A stretch of DNA of 64,000 nt. Origin: Larix kaempferi. Lineage: Eukaryota > Streptophyta > Pinopsida > Pinales > Pinaceae. Location: positions 620,001 to 684,000 of the forward strand of contig BSBM01002121.1 of NCBI GenBank assembly GCA_027924585.1. Direction: 5' to 3'. The translations under genes and the position numbers were made by a program. The notes beneath the pieces are model-generated. The model was not told the origin of the DNA, ran no database searches, and saw only the letters and a list, made by a program, of their open reading frames with translations. Positions 50,622-61,687 of this stretch are shown piece after piece (position 1 is the first letter of the stretch; the number at the start of each line of letters is the position of its first letter).

Positions 50622-51832
50622 GAGTTTTTAGAAAATGTGTTTTATTTCATAAATGGAATCTACAAAGTATGCACATTCTACGTCATAACGACTTTCTATA
50701 GTTTGCGCATGCGTCCGGAAATAAGAAAAGCTTACTTCCCCCGTTTTTTAAAATCACAACTTCTAGAAGGTTTACATGATTTCCTAAAAAACACGAGTTT
50801 TTAGAAAATGTTTTTTATTTCATAAATGGAATCAACAAAGTATGCAAATTCTACATCATAACGACTTTCTATAGTTTGCGAATGCGTCCGGAAATAAGAA
50901 AAGCTTACTTCCCCCGTTTTTTAAAATCACAACTTCTAGAAGGTTTACATGATTTCGTAAAAAACACGAGTTTTTAGAAAATGTGTTTTATTTCATAAAT
51001 GGAATCAACAAAGTATGCACATTCTACGTCATAACGAATTTCTATAGTTTGCGCATTCATCCGGAAAAAAGAAAAGCTTACTTCCACTGTTTTTTAAAAT
51101 CACAGCTTCTAGAAGGTTTACATGATTTCGTAAAAAACACGAGTTTTTAGAAAATGTGTTATATTTCATAAATGGAATCTACAAAGTATGCACATTCTAC
51201 GTCATAACGACTTTCTATAGTTTGCGCATGCTTCCGGAAATAAGAAAAGCTTACTTCCCCCGTTTTTTAAAATCACAGCTTCTAGAAGGTTTACATGATT
51301 TCTTAAAAAACACGAGTTTTTAGAAAATGTGTTTTATTTCATAAATGGAATCTACAAAGTATGCACATTCTACGTCATAACGACTTTCTATAGTTTGCGC
51401 CTGCGTCTGGAAATAAGAAACGCTTACTTCCACCGTTTTTTAAAATCACAGCTTCTAGAAGGTTTACATGATTTCGTAAAAAACATGAGTTTTTAGAAAA
51501 TGTGTTTTATTTCATAAATGGAATCAACAAAGTATGCACATTCTACGTCATAACGACTTTCTATAGTTTGCGCATTCGTCCGGAAATAAGAAAAGCTTAC
51601 TTGCCCCGTTTTTTAAAATAACAGCTTCTAGAAGGTTTACATGATTTCTTAAAAAACACGAGTTTATAGAAAATGTGCTTTATTTCATAAATGGAATCTA
51701 CAAAGTATGCACAATCTACATCATAACAACTTTGTATAGTTTGCGCATGCGTCCGGAAATAACAAAAGCTTACTTCCACCGTTTTTTAAAATCACAGCTT
51801 CTAGAAGGTTTACATGATTTCGTAAAAAAGAC
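50622..51832 (+). repeat. Seven-monomer derivative of segment Q (1,211 bp)
   Basis: Units 1-2 match Q units 1-2. The unit at 50,968-51,140 is a hybrid of Q units 3 and 6. The last four match Q units 7-10. The length is exactly 519 bp (three monomers) less than the full Q copy at 46,643-48,372. Confidence 0.9.
50968..51140 (+). repeat. Hybrid monomer at a three-monomer deletion
   Basis: The left part (GCATTCATCCGGAAAAAAG) matches the unit at 46,989. The right part (CTTCCACTGTTTTTT) matches the unit at 47,508. The switch lies between offsets of about 102 and 117, around the HindIII site. Exchange in register between monomers three units apart explains both the hybrid and the missing 519 bp. 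Confidence 0.82.
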
Positions 51833-54250
51833 GAGTTTTTAGAAAATGTGTTTTATTTCATAAATGGAATCTACAAAGTATGCACATTCTATGTCATAAC
51901 GACGTTGTATTGTTTGCGCATGCTTCCGGAAATAACAAAAGCTTACTTCCACCGTTTTTTAAAATCACAGCTTCTAGAAGTTTACATGATTTCGTAAAAA
52001 CACGAGTTTTTAGAAAATGTGTTTTATTTCATAAATGGAATCAACAAGTTATGCACATTCTACGTCATAACGACTTTCTATAGTTTGCGCATGCGTCCGG
52101 AAATAAGAAAAGCTTACTTCCCCCGTTTTTTAAAATCACAGCTTCTAGAAGGTTTACATGATTTCTTAAAAAACACGAGTATTTAGAAAATGTGTTTTAT
52201 TTCATAAATGGAATCAACAAAGTATGCACATTCTACGTCATAACGACTTTCTATAGTTTGCGCATGCGTTTGGAAATAAGAAAAGCTTACTTCCCCCGTT
52301 TTTTAAAATAACAGCTTCTAGAAGGTTTACATGATTTCTTAAAAAACACGAGTTTTTAGAAAATGTTTTTTATTTCATAAATGGAATCAACAAAGTATGC
52401 ACATTCTACATCATAACGACTTTCTATAGTTTGCGAATGCGTACGGAAATAATAATAGCTTACTTCCACCGTTTTTTAAAATCACAGCTTCTAGAAGGTT
52501 TACATGATTTCGTAAAAAACACGAGTTTTTAGAAAATGTGTTTTATTTCATAAATGGAATCTACAAAGTATGCACATTCTACATCATAACGACTTTCTAT
52601 CGTTTGCGCATGCGTTTGGAAATAAGAAAAGCTTACTTCCCCCGTTTTTTAAAATCACAGCTTCTAGAAGGTTTACATGATTTCTTAAAAAACACGAGTT
52701 TTTAGAAAATGTGTTTTATTTCATAAATGGAAGCAACAAAGTATGCACATTCTACGTCATAACGACTTCTATAGTTTGCGCATGCGTCCGGAAATAAGAA
52801 AAGCTTGCTTCCACCGTTTTTTAAAATCACAGCTTCTAGAAGGTTTACATGATTTCGTAAAAAACACGAGTTTTTAGAAAATGTTTTTTATTTCATAAAT
52901 GGAATCTACAAAGTATGGACATTCTACGTCATAACGACTTTCTATTGTTTGCGCATGCATCCGGAAATAAGAAAAGCTTACTTCCACCATTTTTTAAAAT
53001 CACAGCTTCTAGAAGGTTTACATGATTTCGTAAAAAACACGAGTTTTTAGAAAATGTGTTTTATTTCATAAATGGAATCAACAAAGTATGCACATTCTAT
53101 GTCATAACGACTTTCTATAGTTTGCGCATTCATCCGGAAATAAGAAAAGCTTACTTCCCCCATTTTTTAAAATCACAGCTTCTAGAAGGTTTACATGATT
53201 TCGTAAAAAACACGAGTTTTTAGAAAATGTGTTTTATTTCATAAATGGAATCAACAAAGTATGCACATTCTACGTCATAACGACTTTCTATAGTTTGCGC
53301 ATTCGTCCGGAAATAAGAAAAGCTTACTTCCCCCGTTTTTTAAAATCACAGCTTCTAGAAGGTTTACATGATTTCGTAAAAAACACGAGTTTTTAGAAAA
53401 TGTGTTTTATTTCATAAATGGAATCAACAAAGTATGCACATTCTACGTCATAACGACTTTCTATAGTTTGCGCATGCGTTTGGAAATGAGAAAAGCTTAC
53501 TTCCCCCGTTTTTTAAAATCACAGCTTCTAGAAGGTTTACATGATTTCTTAAAAAACACGAGTTTTTAGAAAATGTGTTTTATTTCATAAATGGAATCAA
53601 CAAAGTATGCACATTCTACATCATAACGACTTTCTATAGTTTGCGCATGCGTCCGGAAATAAGAAAAGCTTACTTCCACCATTTTTTAAAATCACAGCTT
53701 ATAGAAGGTTTACATGATTTGTTAAAAAACACGAGTTTCTTGAAAATGTGTTTTATTTCATCAATGGAATCTACAAAGTATACACATTCTACGTCATAAC
53801 GACTTTCTATAGTTTGCGCATGCGTCCGGAAATAAGAAAAGCTTACTTCCACCTTTTTTTAAAATCACAGCTTCTAGAAGGTTTACATGATTTCGTAAAA
53901 AACACGAGTTTTTTGAAAATGTTTTTTATTTCATAAATGGAATCTACAAAGTATGCACATTCTACGTCATAACGACTTTCTATTGTTTGCGCATGCATCC
54001 GGAAATAAGAAAAGCTTACTTCCACCATTTTTTAAAATCACAGCTACTAGAAGATTTACATGATTTCGTAAAAAACACGAATTTTTAGAAAATGTGTTTC
54101 ATTTCATAAATGGAATCAACAAGTATGCACATTCTACGTCATAACGACTTTCCATAGTTTGCGCATGCGTTTGGAAATAAGAAAAGCTTACTTCCCCCGT
54201 TTTTTAACATCACAGCTTCTATAAGGTTTACATGATTTCTTAAAAAACAC
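51833..54250 (+). repeat. Fourteen-monomer block, short copy (partner of 26,404-29,691)
   Basis: It repeats the 7 + 7 ordered units of the 26.4-kb block, with spacing shifting from 25,428 bp to 24,563 bp at 53,041, where five monomers are missing. It also has single-base losses: GAAGTTTACATG and CGTAAAAACACG near 51,980, CGACTTCTATAG near 52,763, and CAACAAGTATGC near 54,118. Confidence 0.92.
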
Positions 54251-55460
54251 GAGTTTTTAGAAAATGTGTTTTATTTCATAAATAGAATCAACAAAGTATG
54301 CACATTCTACGTCATAACGACTTTCTATAGTTTGCGCATGCGTTTGGAAATAAGAAAAGCTTACTTCCCCCGTTTTTTAAAATCACAGCTTCTACAAGGT
54401 TTACATGATTTCTTAAAAAACACGAGTTTTTAGAAAATGTGTTTTATTTCATAAATGGAATCAACAAAGTATGCACATTCTATGTCATAACGACTTTCTA
54501 TAGTTTACTCAAGCGTCTGGAAATAAGAAAAGCTTACTTCCACTGTTTTTTAAAATCACAGCTTCCAGAAGGTTTACATGATTTCGTAAAAAACACGAGT
54601 TTTTAGAAAATGTGTTTTATTTCATAAATGGAATCAACAAAGTATGCACATTCTACGTCATAACGACTTTCTATATTTTGCGCATGCGTTTGGAAATAAG
54701 AAAAGCTTACTTCCCCCGTTTTTTAAAATCACAGCTTCTAGAAGGTTTACATGATTTCTTTAAAACACGAGTTTTTAGAAAATGTGTTTTATTTCATAAA
54801 TGGAATCAACAAAGTATGCACATTCTATGTCATAACGACTTTCTATAGTTTACGCATGCGTCCGGAAATAAGAAAAGCTTACTTCCACTGTTTTTTAAAA
54901 TCACAGCTTCCAGAAGGTTTACATGATTTCGTAAAATACACGAGTTTTTAGAAAATGTGTTTTATTTCATAAATGGAATCAACAAAGTATGCACATTCTA
55001 CGTCATAACGACTTTCTATAGTTTGCGCATGCGTTTGGAAATAAGAAAAGCTTACTTCCCCCGTTTTTTAAAATCACAGCTTCTACAAGGTTTACATGAT
55101 TTCTTAAAAAACACGAGTTTTTAGAAAATGTGTTTTATTTCATAAATGGAATCAACAAAGTATGCACATTCTACATCATAACGACTTTCTATAGTTTGCG
55201 CATGCGTCTGGAAATAAGAAAAGCTTACTTCCACCATTTTTTAAAATCACAGCTTCTAGAAGGTTTACATGATTTCGTAAAAAACACGAGTTTTTAGAAA
55301 ATGTGTTTTATTTCATAAATGGAATCTACAAAGTATGCACATTCTACGTCATAACGACTTTCTATAGTTTGCGCATGCGTCCGGAAATAAGAAAAGCTTA
55401 CTTCCCCCGTTTTATAAAATCACAGCTTCTAGAAGGTTTACATGATTTCGTAAAAAACAC
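54251..55460 (+). repeat. Ordinary monomers, 7 units
   Basis: These are in-register units. They include a TTTCTTTAAAAC unit at 54,597-54,768 and a CGTTTTATAAAATC unit near 55,410. One unit reads CTATAGTTTACTCAAGCG near 54,500, disrupting the CGCATGCG palindrome. No non-satellite sequence was seen. Confidence 0.7.
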
Positions 55461-57773
55461 GAGTTTTTAGAAAATGTGTTTTATTTCATAAATGGAATCA
55501 ACAAAGTATGCACATTCTACGTCATAACGACTTTCTATAGTTTGCGCATGCGTCCGGAAATAACAAAAGCTTACTTCCACCGTTTTTTAAAATCACAGCT
55601 TCTAGAAGGTTTACATGATTTCGTAAAAAACACGAGCTTTTAGAAAATGTGTTTTATTTCATAAATGGAATCTACAAAGTATGCACATTCTACGTCATAA
55701 CTACATTCTATAGTTTGCGCATGCGTCCGGAAAAAATAGAAGCTTACTTCCACCGTTTTTTAAAATCACTGCTTCTAGAAGGTTTACATGATTTCGTAAA
55801 AAACACGAGTTTTCAGAAAATGTGTTTTATTTCATAAATGGAATCTACAAAGTATGAACATTCTACATCATAACGACTATCTATATTTTTCGCATTCGTC
55901 CGGAAATAAGAAAAGCTTACTTCCCCCATTTTTTAAAATAACAGCTTCTAGAAGGTTTACATGATTTCGTAAAAAACACGAGTTTTTAGAAAATGTGTTT
56001 TATTTCATAAATTGAATCAACAACGTATGCACATTCTACATCATAACGACTTTCTATAGTTTGTGCATTCGTCCGGAAATAAGAAAAGCTTACTTCCGCC
56101 GTTTTTTAAAATCACAGCTTCTAGAAGGTTTACATGATTTCGTAAAAAACACGAGTTTTTAGAAAATGTGTTTTATTTCATAAATGGAATCAACAAAGTA
56201 TGCACATTCTAGGTCATAACTACTTTCTATAGTTTGGGCATTTGTCCGGAAATAAGAAAAGCTTACTTCCCCCGTTTTTTAAACTCACAGCTTCTAGAAT
56301 GTTTACATGATTTCGTAAAAAACACGAGTTTTTAGAAAATGTGTTTTATTTCATAAATGGAATCAACAAAGTATGCACATTCTACGTCATAACGACTGTC
56401 TATAGCTTGCGCATGCGTTTGGAAATAAGAAAAGCTTACTTCCCCCGTTTTTTAAAATCACAGCTTTTAGAAGGTTTACATGATTTCTTTAAAACACGAG
56501 TTTTTAGAAAATGTGTTTTATTTCATAAATGGAATCAACAAAGTATGCACATTCTATGTCATAACGACTTTCTATAGTTTGCGCACGCGTCCGGAAATAA
56601 TAAAAGCTTACTTCCACCGTTTTTTAAAATCACGGCTTCTAGAAGGTTTACATGATTTCGTAAAAAACACGAGTTTTTAGAAAATGTGTTTTATTTCATC
56701 AATGGAATCTAAAAAGTATGCACATTCTACGTCATAACGACTTTCTATTGTTTGCGCATGCGTCCGGAAATAAGAAAAGCTTACTTCCACCGTTTTTTAA
56801 AATCACAGCTTCTAGAAGGTTTACATGATTTCGTAAAAAACACGAGTTTTTAGAAAATGTGTTTTATTTCATAAATGGAATCAACAAAGTATGCACATTA
56901 TACGTCATAACGACTTTCTATAGTTTGCGCATGCATTTGGAAATAAGAAAAGCTTACTTCCCCCGTTTTTTAAAATCACAGCTTCTAGAAGGTTTACATG
57001 ATTTCTTAAAAAACACGAGTTTTTAGAAAATGTGTTTTATTTCATAAATAGTATCAACAAAGTATGCACATCCTACTTCATAACGACTTTCTATAGTTTG
57101 CACATGCGTCCGGAAATAAGAAAAGCTTACTTCCACCGTTTTTTAAAATCACAGCTTCTAGAAGGTTTACATGATTTCGTAAAAAACACGAGTTTTTAGA
57201 AAATGTGTTTTATTTCATAAATGGAATCAACAAAGTATGCACATTCTACGTCATAACGACTTTCTATAGTTTGCGCATGCGTCCGGAAATAACAAAAGCT
57301 TACTTCCACCGTTTTTTAAAATCACGGCTTCTAGAAGGTTTACATGATTTCGTAAAAAACACGAGTTTTTAGAAAATGTGTTTTATTTCATAAATGCAAT
57401 CTTCAAAGTATGCACATTCTACGTCATAATAACATTCTATAGTTTGCGCATGCGTCCGGAAAAAAGAGATGCTTACATCCACCGTTTTTTAAAATCACAG
57501 CTTCTAGAAGGTTTACATGATTTCGTAAAAAACACGAGTTTTCAGAAAAATGTGTTTTATTTCATAAATGAAATCTACAAAGTATGCACATTCTACGTCA
57601 TAACGACTTTTTATAGTTTTCGCATGCGTCCGGAAATAAGAAAAGCTTACTTCCCCCGTTTTTTAAAATCACAGCTTCTAGTAGGTTTTCATGATTTCTT
57701 AAAAAACACGAGTTTTTAGAGAATGTGTTCTATTTCATCAATGGAATCTACAAAGTATGCACATTCTACGTCA
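55461..57773 (+). repeat. Recent large duplication, copy 1 (at least 2,313 bp)
   Basis: This matches 61,688-64,000 at a constant 6,227 bp offset (36 monomers minus 1 bp). Shared private changes include GAGCTTTTAG, GGAAAAAATAGAAGC, TTCCGCCG, AAACTCACAG, CTATAGCTTGCG and TTAGAGAATGTGTTC. The one difference I found is GTCCGG near 57,457 versus GTCCAG near 63,684. The right limit is set by the window end, so the true duplication may be longer. Confidence 0.95.
56326..57709 (+). repeat. Eight-monomer higher-order unit, copy 3 (1,384 bp)
   Basis: It has the same eight monomer types in order as 35,401-36,784, with private changes such as CTATAGCTTGCG and TTTCAGAAAAATG that are shared with the copy at 62,553. 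It lies inside the recent 6,227-bp-spaced duplication. Confidence 0.94.
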
Positions 57774-59092
57774 TAACGACTTTCTATAGTTTGCGCATGC
57801 GTCCGAAAATAAGAAAAGCTTACTTCCCCAGTTTTTTAAAATCACAACTTCTCGAAGGTTTACATGATTTGGTAAAAAACATGAGTTTTTGGAAAATGTG
57901 TTTTATTTCATAAATGGAATCTAGAAAGTATGCACATTCTATGTCATAACGACTTTCTATAGTTTGCGCATGCGTTTGGAAATAAGAAAAGCTTACTTCC
58001 ACCGTTTTTTAAAATCACAGCTTCTAGAAGGTTTACATGATTTCGTAAAAAACACGAGTTTTTAGAAAATGTGTTTTATTTCATAAATGGAATCAACAAA
58101 CTATGCACATTCTACGTCATAACGACTTTCTATAGTTTGCGCATTCGTCCGGAAATAAGAAAAGCTTACTTCCACCGTTTTTTAAAATCACAGCTTCTAG
58201 AAGGTTTACATGATTTCTTAAAAAACGCGAGTTTTTAGAAAATCTGTTTTATTTCATAAATATAATCAACAAAGTACGCACATTCTACATCATAACGACT
58301 TTCTATAGTTTGCGCATTCGTCCGGAAATAAGAAAAGCTTACTTCCACCGTTTTTTAAAATCACAGCTTCTAGAAGGTTTACATGATTTCCTAAAAAACA
58401 CGAGTTTTTAGAAAATGTGTTTTATTTCATAAATGGAATCAAAAAAGTATGCACATTCTACGTCATAACGACTTTCTATAGTTTGCGCATGCGTTTGGAA
58501 ATAAGAAAAGCTTACTTCCCCCGTTTTTTAAAATCACAGCTTCTAGAAGGTTTAAATGATTTCTTAAAAAACACGAGTTTTTAGAAAATGTGTTTTATTT
58601 CATAAATGGAATCAACAAAGTATGCACATTCTACATCATAACGACTTTCTATAGTTTGCGCATGCGTCCGGAAATAAGAAAAGCTTACTTCCCCCTTTTT
58701 TAAAATCACAGCTTCTATAAGGTTTACATGATTTCGTAAAAAACACGAGTTTTCAGAAAATGTGATTTATTTCATAAATGGAATCTACAAAGTATGCACA
58801 TTCTACGTCATAACGACTTTCTATAGTTTGCGCATGCGTCCGGAAATAAGAAAAGCTTACTTCCCCCGTTTTTTAAAATCACAGCTTCTAGAAGGTTTAC
58901 ATGATTTCTTAAAAAACACGAGTTTTTAGAAAATGTTTTTTATTTCATAAATGGAATCAACAAAGTATGCACATTCTACATCATAACGACTTTCTATAGT
59001 TTGCGAATGCGTCCGGAAATAAGAAAAGCTTACTTCCCCCGTTTTTTAAAATCACAGCTTCTAGAAGGTTTACATGATTTCGTAAAAAACAC
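57774..59092 (+). repeat. Monomers resembling the nine-monomer unit, then ordinary units
   Basis: Units from about 57,710 continue with GCGTCCGAAAATAAG, CTCGAAGG, AAACGCGAG and ATATAATCAAC, the order of the 36.6-kb nine-monomer unit with its TTGTATTG unit replaced. From 58,900 there is an ATGTTTTTTATTTC/GCGAATGCG pair like that at 46.8 kb. No non-satellite sequence was seen. Confidence 0.72.
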
Positions 59093-59784
59093 GAGTTTTT
59101 AGAAAATGTGTTTTATTTCATAAATGGAATCAACAAAGTATGCACATTCTACGTCATAACGACTTTCTATAGTTTGCGCATGCGTTTGGAAATAAGAAAA
59201 GCTTACTTCCCCCATTTTTTAAAATAACAGATTCTAGAAGGTTTACATGATTTCTTAAAAAACACGAGTTTTTAGAAAATGTTTTTTATTTCATAAATGG
59301 AATCAACAAAGTATGCACATTCTACATCATAACGACTTTCTATAGTTTGCGAATGCGTCCGGAAATAAGAATAGCTTACTTCCATCGTTTTTTAAAATCA
59401 CAGCTTCTAGAAGGTTTACATGATTTCGTAAAAAACACGAGTTTTTAGAAAATGTGTTTTATTTCATAAATGGAATCTACAAAGTATGCACATTCTACAT
59501 CATAACGACTTTCTATCGTTTGCGCATGCGTTTGGAAATAAGAAAAGCTTACTTCCCCCGTTTTTTAAAATCACAGCTTCTAGAAGGTTTACATGATTTC
59601 TTAAAAAACACGAGTTTTTAGAAAATGTGTTTTATTTCATAAATGGAAGCAACAAAGTATGCACATTCTACGTCATAACGACTTTCTATAGTTTGCGCAT
59701 GCATCCGGAAATAAGAAAAGCTTAATTCCCCCGTTTTTTAAAATCACAGCTTCTAGAAGGTTTACATGATTTCGTAAAAAACAC
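59093..59784 (+). repeat. Four-monomer block shared with 26.7, 52.2 and 61.0 kb
   Basis: The ordered units are AATAACAG, TGCGAATGCG with AGAATAGC, CTATCGTTTGCG, and GGAAGCAAC. They match 26,749-27,440, 52,177-52,867 and 60,996-61,687. This copy has its own changes (CAGATTCTAG, CCATCG, GCATCCGG with TTAATTCCCC). Confidence 0.9.
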
Positions 59785-60303
59785 GAGTTTTTAGAAAATG
59801 TTTTTTATTTCATAAATAGAATCAACAAAGTATGCACATTCTACGTCATAACGACTTTGTATAGTTTGCGCATGCGTCCGGAAATAACAAAAGCTTACTT
59901 CCACCGTTTTTTAAAATCACAGCTTCTAGAAGGTTTACATGATTTCGTAAAAAACACGAGTTTTTAGAAAATGTGTTTTATTTCATAAATGGTATCTACA
60001 AAGTATGCACATTCTACGTCATAACGACATTCTATAGTTTGCGCATGCCTCCGGAAAAAAGAGAAGCTTACTTCCCCCGTTTTTTAAAATCACTGCTTCT
60101 AGAAGGTTTACATGATTTCGTAAAAAACACGAGTTTTTAGAAAATGTGTTTTATTTCATAAATGGAATCTAAAAAGTATGCACATTCTACGTCATAACGA
60201 CTTTCTATAGTTTGCGCATGCGTCCGGAAATAAGAAAAGCTTACTTCCACCGTTTTTTAAAATCACAGCTTCTAGAAGGTTTACATGATTTCGTAAAAAA
60301 CAT

Positions 60304-61687
60304 GAGTTTTTAGAAAATGTGTTTTATTTCATAAAAGGAATCAACAAAGTATGCACATTCTACGTCATAACGACTTTCTATAGTTTGCGCATTCGTCCGG
60401 AAATAAGAAAAGCTTACTTGCCCCGTTTTTTAAAATAACAGCTTCTAGAAGGTTTACATGATTTCTTAAAAAACACGAGTTTATAGAAAATGTGCTTTAT
60501 TTCATAAATGGAATCTACAAAGTATGCACAATCTACATCATAACAACTTTGTATAGTTTGCGCATGCGTCCGGAAATAACAAAAGCTTACTTCCACCGTT
60601 TTTTAAAATCACAGCTTCTAGAAGGTTTACATGATTTCGTAAAAAAGATGAGTTTTTAGAAAATGTGTTTTATTTCATAAATGGAATCTACAAAGTATGC
60701 ACATTCTACGTCATAACGACGTTGTATTGTTTGCGCATGCTTCCGGAAATAACAAAAGCTTACTTCCACCGTTTTTTAAAATCACAGCTTCTAGAAGGTT
60801 TACATGATTTCTTAAAAAACACGAGTATTTAGAAAATGTGTTTTATTTCATAAATGGAATCAACAAAGTATGCACATTCTACGTCATAACGACTTTCTAT
60901 AGTTTGCGCATGCGTCCGGAAATAAGAAAAGCTTACTTCCCCCGTTTTTTAAAATCACAGCTTCTAGAAGGTTTACATGATTTCTTAAAAAACACGAGTA
61001 TTTAGAAAATGTGTTTTATTTCATAAATGGAATCAACAAAGTATGCACATTCTACGTCATAACGACTTTCTATAGTTTGCGCATGCGTTTGGAAATAAGA
61101 AAAGCTTACTTCCCCCGTTTTTTAAAATAACAGCTTCTAGAAGGTTTACATGATTTCTTAAAAAACACGAGTTTTTAGAAAATGTGTTTTATTTCATAAA
61201 TGGAATCAACAAAGTATGCACATTCTACATCATAACGACTTTCTATAGTTTGCGAATGCGTCCGGAAATAAGAATAGCTTACTTCCACCGTTTTTTAAAA
61301 TCAGAGCTTCTAGAAGGTTTACATGATTTCGTAAAAAACACGAGTTTTTAGAAAATGTGTTTTATTTCATAAATGGCATCTACAAAGTATGCACATTCTA
61401 CATCATAACGACTTTCTATCGTTTGCGCATGCGTTTGGAAATAAGAAAAGCTTACTTCCCCCGTTTTTTAAAATCACAGCTTCTAGAAGGTTTACATGAT
61501 TTCTTAAAAAACACGAGTTTTTAGAAAATGTCTTTTATTTCATAAATGGAAGCAACAAAGTATGCACATTCTACGTCATAACGACTTTCTATAGTTTGCG
61601 CATGCGTCCGGAAATAAGAAAAGCTTACTTCCACCGTTTTTTAAAATCACAGCTTCTAGAAGGTTTACATGATTTCGTAAAAAACAC
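60304..61687 (+). repeat. Eight-monomer block matching 51,487-52,867
   Basis: Two units (CTTGCCCCG with AATAACAGC, then GAGTTTATAG with GCACAATCTACATC) continue into GACGTTGTATTG, GAGTATTTAG (twice), TGCGAATGCG, CTATCG and GGAAGCAAC units, the same order as from 51,487. The block stops exactly where the recent 2.3-kb copy begins at 61,688, so a duplication junction falls between complete monomers here. Confidence 0.88.
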
